This document shows, one piece after another, positions 35,513 to 43,730 of a stretch of DNA of 64,000 nucleotides. The first letter of the stretch is position 1, and the number at the start of each line of letters is the position of its first letter. This DNA is from Colivicinus sp963607765. GTDB lineage: Bacteria > Bacillota_I > Bacilli_A > Erysipelotrichales > Erysipelotrichaceae. Both the position numbers and the translations under genes were made by a program. Where the stretch lies: the NCBI GenBank assembly GCA_963607765.1, contig CAVDDT010000023.1:5733-69732 (forward strand), read 5' to 3'. The notes beneath the pieces are model-generated. The model did no database searches and was not told the DNA's origin. It worked only from the letters and a program-made list of their open reading frames with translations.

Positions 35513-35586
35513 TTATAATTCCTCCTATTTCTTTATTACGAAATAAAAGAAAAATCCTGCATATATTTATTGGTATAATAATCACT

Positions 35587-36360
35587 ATGATAAAAGTTGT
35601 GTTTTTTGATATCGATGGAACTTTACTTGATGGGAATAAAGGCATTCCTAAAAGTAGTATTGTTGCGCTTGGAAAATTAAGAGAAAAAGGAATCAAAACT
35701 GTTATTTGTACAGGTAGAGGCTATTCAGAAATAAGGCCGCTAAATTTAAAAGATTTTGATGCATATATATTATTGAATGGACAAATATGTTTTGATGATA
35801 CAGGCGAAATAATTTTTGAAAATGAATTAAGCAAGAAAACAAAAGACAAACTTATTAAATTCTTTAATGAAAAGAAATTTCCTTTTGGACTTTGTACCGC
35901 AAAAAGAAGCTATTTAAATTATGTTAATGAAAATATTATTGCGGTGCATGATTCACTTAATTGCCCTGTTCCTGAGGTAGATATTTATAGAGGTGAAAAA
36001 ATATACCAAGCTTTATCTTATGGAAATATTGAATTGAGAAAATATCTTGAGAAAGAACTAGAAGAATGTTCATTAACTTCTTGGAATGGTGATGGCATGG
36101 ATATTGTTGCTAAGGGGTCTAGTAAAGCTAGTGGAGTTAAAAGATATATTGAAAAATTTGGCATTGATTTAAAAGATACAATGGCCTTTGGCGATGGTGA
36201 AAACGATATTGACATGCTTAAGTATGTAGACAAGGGAATATGCATGGGCAATGGGCTTGATAGTGTTAAAGAAATTGCTGATTATGTTACTGATAGAATA
36301 GATGAAGATGGTCTATACAATGCCCTTGTGCATTTTGGAGTAATAAAAAAAGAGGTTTAA
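35587..36360 (+). CDS. Cof-type HAD hydrolase
   Basis: The 257-residue protein has HAD motif I FDIDGTLLDG, motif II VICTGRGYSE, a C2-type cap, and motif III/IV MAFGDGENDIDMLKY. It is probably a sugar-phosphate or flavin-phosphate phosphatase; the substrate is not evident. TATAAT (35574-35579), preceded by an extended -10 TG, lies 7 nt before the ATG; no Shine-Dalgarno is present. Confidence 0.9.
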   Translation: MIKVVFFDIDGTLLDGNKGIPKSSIVALGKLREKGIKTVICTGRGYSEIRPLNLKDFDAYILLNGQICFDDTGEIIFENELSKKTKDKLIKFFNEKKFPFGLCTAKRSYLNYVNENIIAVHDSLNCPVPEVDIYRGEKIYQALSYGNIELRKYLEKELEECSLTSWNGDGMDIVAKGSSKASGVKRYIEKFGIDLKDTMAFGDGENDIDMLKYVDKGICMGNGLDSVKEIADYVTDRIDEDGLYNALVHFGVIKKEV

Positions 36361-36366
36361 CCTCTT
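36345..36366 (-). terminator. terminator between convergent genes
   Basis: AAGAGG and CCTCTT (36350-36355 and 36361-36366) form a small stem with a TTTTTTT run on the minus strand. It spans the stop codons of both convergent genes. Confidence 0.6.
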
Positions 36367-36526
36367 AGTAGGCATCTAACACAAAGCCCATAGATTCAGT
36401 TTTATAAAGTTTGTTTAATTTTGACAATAAACAATATGCTTGTTCATAGCTATCAAAAGTATCTACCACCTTGCAGACTTGGCCCAAATCATTTCTATGA
36501 ACCCTAATTATGGTATATAAATTCAT
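36365..36526 (-). CDS. small protein, tandem paralogue 2
   Basis: A 53-residue protein of unknown function starting MNLYTIIRVHRNDLG. It is similar along its length to the preceding gene (see next entry): I-R-V near the start, VDTFDSYEQA and LSKLNKLY in the middle, and an aromatic end with VLDAY. The start overlaps the upstream stop (TAATG). The predicted topology is beta-alpha, and it may be a small ligand-binding or inhibitor protein. Confidence 0.7.
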   Translation of the reverse strand: MNLYTIIRVHRNDLGQVCKVVDTFDSYEQAYCLLSKLNKLYKTESMGFVLDAY

Positions 36527-36690
36527 TAATATTGGTCCACAACCCAATTTAGTCCATTAGAACTATACAATCTATTTAGGCTAAAGGCAAAGTTTTGTGC
36601 ATCTGAGAAATTATCGAAAGTAATCTCCACTGTACAAGCTTGGCCAGCATCTTGTTTTCTTGAAACACGAATTACAGAATATTTTTTCAT
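36526..36690 (-). CDS. small protein, tandem paralogue 1
   Basis: A 54-residue protein beginning MKKYSVIRVSRKQDAG, with GGGAGG 8 nt before the ATG; the longer upstream start has no such support. It shares SVIRV/TIIRV, Q-x-C, FDNFSDAQNFAFSLNRLY and a C-terminal VVDQY with its downstream paralogue. Function is unknown. The two genes probably arose by duplication and are co-transcribed. Confidence 0.75.
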   Translation of the reverse strand: MKKYSVIRVSRKQDAGQACTVEITFDNFSDAQNFAFSLNRLYSSNGLNWVVDQY

Positions 36691-36806
36691 GTGTTTTCCT
36701 CCCAACAATCTAAATAATAGACCCTTTTGTGAAAGTTTCAACATGATAACGGTTACATTGCAAATGTAAGTGGTTCCATTTTTAAAATTGGTATTATTAT
36801 AGATGT

Positions 36807-37463
36807 ATGGAAAAAAATGCACACAAGTCAGATTCGTATATTATTGCTGCTATTTTGTTTTTTATAGGTGGCTTTCAAAACACTTATACTTATTTAAATT
36901 GTAATAAGATATTCGCTAATTTGCAGACAGGAAATATGGTACTAATGTCTGTAAATCTTGCCCAAAGAAACTATCAACTAGCTTTAAGATATCTAGTACC
37001 TCTTTCTTGTTTTGTGCTTGGATGTATAGTGGGAACTTTTGTTGATGTTAAGTTTAAGAAAAAAGAAACTAAATTTCACTATCGTACAATATTGCTATTT
37101 ATTGAATTATTGTGCGTAATCATTGTGGGCTTTATACCTGATCAATATGATTTGATTTCGGCGGGCATAATTACATTTAATAGTGCCCTTTCTTTGCAAG
37201 CCTTTAGAACTGTTGAAAAGAGGCCCCTTCCAACAACTATGATGATTGGCAACATGCGTAATTCTGTTGAGCATCTTACTAGATATGTTATCTTACATAA
37301 GAAAGAAGATTTAAAGGAATTCCTTTTAGTCTTTTCCTTATTATTGATATTCATGCTTAGTTGTTTTTTGATGGCCTTATTAAATAATTTGTTTTATATA
37401 AAAACTATTTGGTTATTAATCCCCTTATATATTTTTGCGATTATTTTTCTAGAGATGGATTAA
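36807..37463 (+). CDS. DUF1275 (YoaK) family membrane protein
   Basis: A 218-residue protein with about six hydrophobic segments. ILFFIGGFQNTYTYL and KIFANLQTGNMVLMSV near the N-terminus and TMMIGNMRNSVEHL later are family marks. The function of DUF1275 proteins is unknown; transport is often supposed. The start has a TATTAT-like element about 9 nt upstream and no Shine-Dalgarno. Its 3' end overlaps the convergent DUF2798 gene by 23 bp. Confidence 0.85.
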   Translation: MEKNAHKSDSYIIAAILFFIGGFQNTYTYLNCNKIFANLQTGNMVLMSVNLAQRNYQLALRYLVPLSCFVLGCIVGTFVDVKFKKKETKFHYRTILLFIELLCVIIVGFIPDQYDLISAGIITFNSALSLQAFRTVEKRPLPTTMMIGNMRNSVEHLTRYVILHKKEDLKEFLLVFSLLLIFMLSCFLMALLNNLFYIKTIWLLIPLYIFAIIFLEMD

Positions 37464-37908
37464 AAATCATTCTAAATAGTTTTCTGGCAATTGGTCCTGC
37501 AATGAATAATTGTAAAGGCATTGCCATTACAAAGTTCTTACAATAAGTAACTAAATAATCAGGAATAAAGTTGCTAGTAAATCCATATCCATGGTAAACA
37601 CCAATGATAGATGCAAGTGCTACTTGTACTACAACGGTGAATATTTGAATCATAAAAATAATATAAATTTGTTTAGTGTCTTTATCTACTACTTTAAAGG
37701 CTAATTTTTTAGCTATTTCGCTTGAGATAAAGAATGCGCATAAGAAAATAATAATGTACTCAATCCACATCCCTTTCAAGGCAATTAAAAATGTGTAATT
37801 AGTAAATGTTCCGCTTGCAAGTACTGTGTTATACAAAGTCATAAAGTAGACCATGATAAAGGCGGTGATTGCAGTAAAAATAACTGATTGAAATTTTGTT
37901 TTTGGCAT
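37441..37908 (-). CDS. DUF2798-like integral membrane protein
   Basis: A 155-residue protein with four hydrophobic segments; the start at 37908 (MPKTKFQSVIF) has AGGAGG upstream. The features FTAITAFIMVYFMTLYN and IPDYLVTYCKNFVMAMPLQLFIAGPIARKLFR match DUF2798-type paired-helix membrane proteins of unknown function. The leader contains a hairpin with a T run directly upstream, suggesting attenuation. Confidence 0.75.
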   Translation of the reverse strand: MPKTKFQSVIFTAITAFIMVYFMTLYNTVLASGTFTNYTFLIALKGMWIEYIIIFLCAFFISSEIAKKLAFKVVDKDTKQIYIIFMIQIFTVVVQVALASIIGVYHGYGFTSNFIPDYLVTYCKNFVMAMPLQLFIAGPIARKLFRMIFNPSLEK

Positions 37909-37924
37909 AATTTTTCCTCCTAAA

Positions 37925-37972
37925 TAAAAAATAAAATGCCGCCCTACCGTCCGACATTGGTAAAGCGACATT
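37925..37972 (-). promoter_or_regulatory. terminator-like leader hairpin before the DUF2798 gene
   Basis: On the minus strand AATGTCGC and GCGGCATT (with G.U pairs) plus ACC/GGT form a stem-loop followed by TTTTATTTTTTATTT. It lies between the promoter and the ribosome site, so it may attenuate the gene. The sensed signal is unknown. Confidence 0.5.
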
Positions 37973-38037
37973 TATTGTCTTTTTATGCCTAAATATTTTA
38001 CTAAATTATTTTTTATTTTTCTAACGAAAAGTTTTTC

Positions 38038-38066
38038 TTGAAAGAATTTTTTAGTGGTAATAAAAT
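38038..38066 (+). promoter_or_regulatory. promoter of the ATP synthase operon
   Basis: TTGAAA (38038-38043) and TAAAAT (38061-38066) are 17 bp apart. AAGGAGG follows at about 38083-38092. Confidence 0.7.
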
Positions 38067-38106
38067 ATCTAGTCGTTATAGATAAGGAGGAAGAAAACTA
38101 TTTAGA

Positions 38107-38922
38107 ATGAGTAAGAAACAAAAGATACATTTATTAGTTTTATTCATTTTTCTAATAGCGCTTATAACTATCGGAATTGTCTTTACAAATGGTTTAGTTA
38201 CTAAATCAGAAACTATTCAAGAAGTTATGAAGGATGCAGTATTACATGATACCGGAAAAGTTAATTTTCTAGGTATGCAAGTAAACCCAGCGTTTATTTC
38301 TGCTGTCACAGTTACTGTTGTGGTACTAATTATTGCACTGCTTATAAGAATTCTTGTGATTCCAAAATTCAAGATGGTGCCTTCTAAGTTTCAATTATTG
38401 TTGGAACAATGGGTTAAGTACTTTACTGATTTGGGTACAAAGAATAGTCCTGAAGCAAATAAATTCTTGAACTTTTATTTGTTTGCAGCTGGATCATATG
38501 TCTTTATAAGTACTTTATTTGAATTATTTGGAATTCAAGTAATTAATATCCACGGAAATTCAACTACTCTACCTGCTCCATTAGCTGATATTAATGCAGC
38601 TATTGCGATGGGTGTAATGAGCTATCTTGTAATACTTATTGGTGGAGGAATCCACAATGGTCTTAAAGGAATCGGATCTACTTTGAAAGATTTCTCGCTT
38701 CCTATTTCAATGAGCTTCCGTTTATTTGGCGCTCTATTAAGTGGACTATTAGTAAATGAATTAGTCTATTATTCAATTTCCTTAAGTTTTGTATTGCCAG
38801 TCATTGTAGCGGTATTATTTACACTTCTACACGCCTTAATTCAAACTTATGTATTAACTATGTTGGTTGCTTTATTTTATGGTGAAGCATGTGAAAAGAA
38901 AGAAAAGAAGGCTAAGGCCTAA
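38107..38922 (+). CDS. atpB: ATP synthase Fo subunit a
   Basis: The ion-channel subunit of F1Fo ATP synthase, 271 residues with about six membrane segments. The essential Arg is in SLPISMSFRLFGALLSG, and LLHALIQTYVLTMLV is the conserved last helix. An N-terminal helix and an extracytoplasmic segment (about 35-60) precede the core. AAGGAGG is some 15 nt before the ATG. It starts the operon atpB-E-F-(H)A-G-D-C; no atpI is present. Confidence 0.95.
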   Translation: MSKKQKIHLLVLFIFLIALITIGIVFTNGLVTKSETIQEVMKDAVLHDTGKVNFLGMQVNPAFISAVTVTVVVLIIALLIRILVIPKFKMVPSKFQLLLEQWVKYFTDLGTKNSPEANKFLNFYLFAAGSYVFISTLFELFGIQVINIHGNSTTLPAPLADINAAIAMGVMSYLVILIGGGIHNGLKGIGSTLKDFSLPISMSFRLFGALLSGLLVNELVYYSISLSFVLPVIVAVLFTLLHALIQTYVLTMLVALFYGEACEKKEKKAKA

Positions 38923-38933
38923 AAAGGAGTTTT

Positions 38934-39260
38934 ATGAAAAAGTTTTTAATTAGTTTAGCAATAGTATTAATGGTTGGATGTGTTTCAACACCAGTTTTTG
39001 CGGAAGATAATCTTATTTCTACAAACGAAGTATCTGAAACTGGAAGTAAGGCTACAGCAGCTGCAATTGTTGTTGGCATATCTTCAGCTTGTGCAGCAAT
39101 AGCTATGGGCATTGCGATTTCAAAGACTACTGAAAGTATCTCTAGACAACCAGAAGCTGGCAGTCAAATTCAAACAGCTATGATGCTTGGCCTAGTGTTT
39201 ATTGAAACTGTTGTTATTTATGCGTTAATTGTTGCGATCTTAATTATCTTCGTACTATAG
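38934..39260 (+). CDS. atpE: ATP synthase Fo subunit c with N-terminal signal sequence
   Basis: The 108-residue protein is longer than the usual 70-85. Residues 1-23 (MKKFLISLAIVLMVGCVSTPVFA) look like a signal peptide with cleavage after FA, so a third helix or a cleaved leader is expected. Helix 1 (about 40-68), the RQPE loop (71-74) and helix 2 with the ion-binding E91 in FIETVVIYAL follow. Thr92 and Tyr96 are found in Na+ types, but the helix 1 Gln of Na+ rings is Met58, so the coupling ion is uncertain. AGGAG lies 7 nt before the ATG. Confidence 0.95.
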   Translation: MKKFLISLAIVLMVGCVSTPVFAEDNLISTNEVSETGSKATAAAIVVGISSACAAIAMGIAISKTTESISRQPEAGSQIQTAMMLGLVFIETVVIYALIVAILIIFVL

Positions 39261-39267
39261 GAGCTAT

Positions 39268-39753
39268 ATGAGTTTACCTTTAAATATAGATTTTCAACAA
39301 ATCTTGTTGCATTTCTTTAATTTTGTCATACTAGCTTGTGGATTATATTTTCTTTTGTATAAGCCAGTTAAAGATTTTATGGACAAAAGAGAGGAATACT
39401 ACAAGAATTTGGACGATAAGGCCAATAGTAAAAACGATGAGGCTAATAAGCTTTATGAGGAATATAAGGCTAAGTTAGATAATGCGGATAAAGAAATCGA
39501 AGATAACAAAACCGCTGCTTTAAAAGAAGCTGAGGCTAAGAGCGAAGAGACTTTAAATAAGGCTAAGGCTGAGGCTAGTCAAATTATTGAGGATGCGAAA
39601 AATAGTGCCAAAAAGAAACATGACGAAATCGTGGAAAGCGCTAATAAGGATATCGCTGATTTAGCTATTAAAGCTTGTGATAAGTTAATTGATAAGAATG
39701 TTGATGATTCTTATAATGAATTTTTAAATGCGTTAAAAAATGAGGATAAATAA
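39268..39753 (+). CDS. atpF: ATP synthase Fo subunit b
   Basis: A 161-residue stalk subunit. Residues 10-30 are the single membrane helix (LHFFNFVILACGLYFLLYKP), followed by a long charged coiled coil rich in Lys, Glu and Ala (about 35-140). AGGAG lies 7 nt upstream. It overlaps the start of the next gene (TAATG). Confidence 0.95.
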   Translation: MSLPLNIDFQQILLHFFNFVILACGLYFLLYKPVKDFMDKREEYYKNLDDKANSKNDEANKLYEEYKAKLDNADKEIEDNKTAALKEAEAKSEETLNKAKAEASQIIEDAKNSAKKKHDEIVESANKDIADLAIKACDKLIDKNVDDSYNEFLNALKNEDK

Positions 39754-41459
39754 TGAAAGCTATTTTATATAGTAGTAAGAAACCCTCTGATAGTATTCTT
39801 GAAAAGTTTAAGACATTTTTAAATGAAAAATATGGCGAGGTTGAATTTGAATTTATACAGTCAGAAATTAAGAATGGTTTTAAGCTTGTGGTTGGTGATG
39901 ATGTCTATTATTGGGATCCTAAAAATAAGTTTGAACAATTAAAGGAAGAATGGAATAGAATTAAAAATTCAAACAATGACAATATCATTCCACTTCTTAA
40001 AGATTCATTAGATAGTTGGACACCTAGTGCTCTAGCTAAGGAAATAGGTAGAGTTCTTACTGTTGGTGATGGTATTGCGACAGTATCTGGCTTAAATAAT
40101 GTCAAATATGGTGAAATATTATTATTTACAAATAATATTCGCGGTATGGTCCTTGATTTAAAAAAAGACTATGTTTCTTGTATCTTATTTGGAGATGATA
40201 GAGAAATTATTCAAGGAAGTGTCGTTAAAAGAACAGGCAAGACTGCAGGTATTCCAGTAGGAGAAGAATTCTTGGGCAGAGTAATTGATGCCTTGGGCAA
40301 TCCAATTGATGGAAAAGAGGCTATTAAGGCTTCAGGATATAGACCTCTTGAAGAGGATGCTCCTAGTATTATGGAAAGAAGCCCTGTAAATAAGCCTCTT
40401 GAAACTGGTATTCTTGCGATTGATTCAATGTTCCCAATTGGAAAGGGCCAAAGAGAATTAATTATTGGCGATAGACAAACCGGTAAGACCGCTATTGCCT
40501 TAGATACTATTCTTAATCAAAAAGGAAAAGATGTTATCTGTATCTATTGTGCAATTGGCCAAAAGGCTAGTAGTGTTGCGGGAATTGTTGAAAAGCTAAA
40601 GAAAAACGATGCCCTTAAATATACTGTTGTTTTAAGCGCTTGCGCAAGCGATAGTGCTCCTATGCAATATATTGCACCATATGCAGCTACATCATTAGGA
40701 GAGTATTTTATGCATGAGGGCAAAGATGTTCTTCTTGTTTATGATGATTTAAGCAAGCATGCGATAGCTTATCGTGCCTTGTCTTTACTTCTTGAAAGAA
40801 GCCCAGGCAGAGAAGCTTATCCAGGTGATGTTTTCTACCTTCATTCTAGACTTCTAGAAAGAAGCGCTAATTTATTAAATGGTGGTAGTATGTCCGCGCT
40901 TCCAATTGTTGAAACTCAAGCTGGTGATGTTAGTGCTTATATTCCTACCAATATTATTTCTATTACTGATGGACAATTGTTCCTTGAGACCAATTTATTC
41001 TTTGCTGGTCAAAGACCAGCTATCAATATCGGCTTGTCTGTAAGTAGAGTTGGTGGTGATGCTCAAACCAAGGCAATGAAGAAGGCAACTGGTTCAATTA
41101 GACTTGATTTAGCCCAATATCGTGAAATGGAAGTGTTTATGCAATTTAGTAGTGATCTTGATGATGCTACTAAGAAACAACTTCATTATGGACAATGTCT
41201 AATGGAATTGTTGAAACAGGAACAATATCATCCTTATTCACAACATGATCAAATTATCATTCTTGTTAGTGCAATGAATCATTTGTTTGATGAGTTAGAT
41301 GTTAAGAATGTTAAAAACACCAAGAATGAATTGTTGGATTATTTCAACAACAACAAGAAATCTCTTTGCAAGAAGATTGATGAAACTGGCGTTTTAACTG
41401 ATGAAATAAAAGAAGAAATCATTTCTTCTAGTCGTGAGTTTTTCAATGGCAAGCACTAA
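39753..41459 (+). CDS. atpA: ATP synthase F1 subunit alpha with N-terminal delta-like domain
   Basis: The 568-residue protein is about 65 longer than usual alpha. Residues 1-67 resemble the C-terminal domain of subunit delta (AtpH): LEKFKTFLNEKYGEVEFEF, then IKNGFKLVVGDDVYYWDPK and FEQLKEEW correspond to the GG-V-x-x-G-D-x-V-x-D-x-S region. From about residue 75 it is normal alpha: IIPLLKDSLDSW, VGDGIATVSGL, Walker A GDRQTGKT (239-246), and SERSPGREAYPGDVFYLHSRLLERS-type motifs (read LLERSPGREAYPG). No separate atpH is in the operon. The start overlaps the atpF stop by 1 bp. Confidence 0.93.
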   Translation: MKAILYSSKKPSDSILEKFKTFLNEKYGEVEFEFIQSEIKNGFKLVVGDDVYYWDPKNKFEQLKEEWNRIKNSNNDNIIPLLKDSLDSWTPSALAKEIGRVLTVGDGIATVSGLNNVKYGEILLFTNNIRGMVLDLKKDYVSCILFGDDREIIQGSVVKRTGKTAGIPVGEEFLGRVIDALGNPIDGKEAIKASGYRPLEEDAPSIMERSPVNKPLETGILAIDSMFPIGKGQRELIIGDRQTGKTAIALDTILNQKGKDVICIYCAIGQKASSVAGIVEKLKKNDALKYTVVLSACASDSAPMQYIAPYAATSLGEYFMHEGKDVLLVYDDLSKHAIAYRALSLLLERSPGREAYPGDVFYLHSRLLERSANLLNGGSMSALPIVETQAGDVSAYIPTNIISITDGQLFLETNLFFAGQRPAINIGLSVSRVGGDAQTKAMKKATGSIRLDLAQYREMEVFMQFSSDLDDATKKQLHYGQCLMELLKQEQYHPYSQHDQIIILVSAMNHLFDELDVKNVKNTKNELLDYFNNNKKSLCKKIDETGVLTDEIKEEIISSSREFFNGKH

Positions 41460-42348
41460 GGAAATTAAAGATCGTATTTCTAGCGTAAAAGACACCAAGA
41501 AGATAACTAGTGCGATGTATCTTATCGCTTCTACCAAGCTTACTAAAGCTAAAAGGGAACTAAATGATACTCGTCCTTATTTCGAAGCATTAAAAACCGA
41601 AATCAAGCGTATCTTTAGAACCAGCAACAATATTGATAGCCCATATTTTTATCCATTAGAGGGTGAGCCCAAGGATAAGGGAACTTATGGCATTCTTGTT
41701 ATTACGGCTGATAAGGGCTTAGCTGGTTCCTATAATCAAAGTGTTTTAAAAGAAGCTGAAAAGATTTATTCTAGCCATCCTGATAGCAAACTGTATGTTG
41801 TTGGTGAATATGGCAGACACTACTATGATGCGCACAATATTGAGATAGAAAAGAGTTTCTTATATACAGCATATAATCCAACAATGGAAAGAGCTAGAGA
41901 AATTACGGCTATTTTATTGGATGAATTTAGACAAAAGCATTTAAGTAAAATATTTGTTGTTTATACAGACCTAGTTAATGCTTTTACAACTAATGCTATT
42001 TCTACTCGTCTTCTTCCTTTCCATAGAAAAGAATTTCAAACTCATCATGACGAAAAGGAAGTTAGCATTCCATTTGGTTTTTATCCAAGTGAAGAAGAGG
42101 TGTTAAATTCAGTGATGTTTAGTTATATTTCTGGATTTATCTATAGTGCTTTAGTTGATAGCTTTTGCAGCGAACAAAACGCTAGAATGAATGCGATGAA
42201 TAGCGCAAATGATAATGCAGAAAAGTTACTTGATAGCTTAACTGTACAATATAACACACTAAGGCAAGCAGAGATTACCTCGGAAATAAATGAGGTTTCG
42301 GCTGGTGCTTTAGCTTTAAGAAAGAAACATAAAAAGGAGGCAAGATAA
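41446..42348 (+). CDS. atpG: ATP synthase F1 subunit gamma
   Basis: The rotor shaft subunit, 300 residues. The N-terminus STKEIKDRISSVKDTKKITSAM and the C-terminus ITSEINEVSAGA are the paired helices of the coiled coil; ITADKGLAGSYN is a conserved central part. I prefer the ATG at 41446 (MASTKEIKD), although a GTG at 41434 is in frame; it overlaps atpA by 14 bp without a clear Shine-Dalgarno, so coupling is likely. Confidence 0.94.
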   Translation: MASTKEIKDRISSVKDTKKITSAMYLIASTKLTKAKRELNDTRPYFEALKTEIKRIFRTSNNIDSPYFYPLEGEPKDKGTYGILVITADKGLAGSYNQSVLKEAEKIYSSHPDSKLYVVGEYGRHYYDAHNIEIEKSFLYTAYNPTMERAREITAILLDEFRQKHLSKIFVVYTDLVNAFTTNAISTRLLPFHRKEFQTHHDEKEVSIPFGFYPSEEEVLNSVMFSYISGFIYSALVDSFCSEQNARMNAMNSANDNAEKLLDSLTVQYNTLRQAEITSEINEVSAGALALRKKHKKEAR

Positions 42349-43730
42349 TGAATATTGGAAAAATAGAAGAAGTATCTGGGTCAGTTGTTGATGTTTATTT
42401 TGACAATTTGCCTAAAATAAAGAATGCCTTAAAAGTTAATGTTGATGGTAAAGAATATGTTATGGAAGTTTCTGAGCATATTGGCAACAATGTTGTCAGA
42501 TGTATCATGCTTGGAAAAAGTGATGGCTTATTTAGAGGACAAGAGGTAGTTGATTTAGAAAAGACCATTAGTGTTCCCGTTGGTAAGTGCACTCTTGGCA
42601 GAATGTTTAATTGTCTTGGTGAAACAATTGACAATAATGATGATATTCCAGAATCTGAAACAAGATGGGAAATTTTTAGGGATCCTCCTAAGTTTTCTGA
42701 ACAAAAGCCAATTGGTGAAATTCTTGAAACCGGTATTAAAGTAATCGACTTGCTTGAACCTTATCCAAAAGGAGGCAAGATTGGCTTGTTTGGTGGTGCT
42801 GGTGTTGGTAAGACGGTTCTTATCCAAGAGCTTATGCACAATATAGCTACAAAACAAGATGGCTATTCTATTTTTGCTGGTGTTGGTGAAAGAAGTAGAG
42901 AGGGCAACGATCTTTATCGTGAGATGAAAGAAAGTGGCGTTCTTAAAAATACTGCACTTGTTTTTGGACAAATGAATGAGTCTCCAGGTGTCAGAATGAG
43001 GGTTCCTTTAAGCGGCCTTACAATGGCTGAATATTTTAGAGATGAAGAAAATAAAGATGTCTTATTATTTATTGATAATATCTTTAGATTTGTTCAAGCA
43101 GGAAGCGAAGTTAGTACACTATTAGGTCATATGCCTAGTGCGGTAGGTTATCAACCTACTTTAGCCAATGAAATGGGTGAGCTACAGGAAAGAATTGCTT
43201 CTACTAATAAGGGTTCAGTTACTTCTGTTCAGGCAGTATATGTTCCTGCTGATGACTTAAGTGACCCAGCTCCTGCCACCACTTTCACACATCTTGATGC
43301 GACTACCGTATTAAGCAGAAAGATTGCTGAACAAGGCATTTATCCCGCTGTTGATCCACTTAACTCTTCAAGTAGAATTCTTGAGGCAGATATTGTAGGC
43401 GATCTTCATTATAGAGTCGCAAGAAGTGTTCAAGAGATTCTTGAAAAATACAATGAACTTCAAGATATTATAGCTATCTTGGGTATGGATGAGCTTTCTG
43501 AAGAGGATAAGAATACAGTATCTAGAGCTAGAAAGATTCAAAAGTTCTTATCTCAACCTTTCTCTGTTGCGGAAAAGTTTACTGGCATACAAGGCGTTTA
43601 TGTTCCTTTAAAAGATACTATTGAGGGATTTAGGGCTATTGTTGATGGTGAAATGGACGAATATCCTGAGAGTGCTTTCTATAATGCTGGCACTATCGAG
43701 GATGTAAAGAATAGAGCTAAAGATGAGTAA
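42348..43730 (+). CDS. atpD: ATP synthase F1 subunit beta
   Basis: The catalytic subunit, 460 residues. Walker A GGAGVGKTV, the GVGERSREGNDLY segment with the catalytic Glu, Walker B VLLFIDNIFRF and the DELSEED-type motif MDELSEEDK are all present. AGGAGG is 8 nt before the ATG, and the start overlaps the atpG stop by 1 bp. Confidence 0.98.
   Translation: MNIGKIEEVSGSVVDVYFDNLPKIKNALKVNVDGKEYVMEVSEHIGNNVVRCIMLGKSDGLFRGQEVVDLEKTISVPVGKCTLGRMFNCLGETIDNNDDIPESETRWEIFRDPPKFSEQKPIGEILETGIKVIDLLEPYPKGGKIGLFGGAGVGKTVLIQELMHNIATKQDGYSIFAGVGERSREGNDLYREMKESGVLKNTALVFGQMNESPGVRMRVPLSGLTMAEYFRDEENKDVLLFIDNIFRFVQAGSEVSTLLGHMPSAVGYQPTLANEMGELQERIASTNKGSVTSVQAVYVPADDLSDPAPATTFTHLDATTVLSRKIAEQGIYPAVDPLNSSSRILEADIVGDLHYRVARSVQEILEKYNELQDIIAILGMDELSEEDKNTVSRARKIQKFLSQPFSVAEKFTGIQGVYVPLKDTIEGFRAIVDGEMDEYPESAFYNAGTIEDVKNRAKDE

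Noticed and set aside
35439..35696. Minus-strand ORF over the Cof HAD start
   Set aside because: Runs antisense through the HAD motif I region and the brnTA operator; no ribosome site.
42555..42971. Minus-strand ORF of 138 codons inside atpD
   Set aside because: Shadow of the strongly conserved atpD frame.
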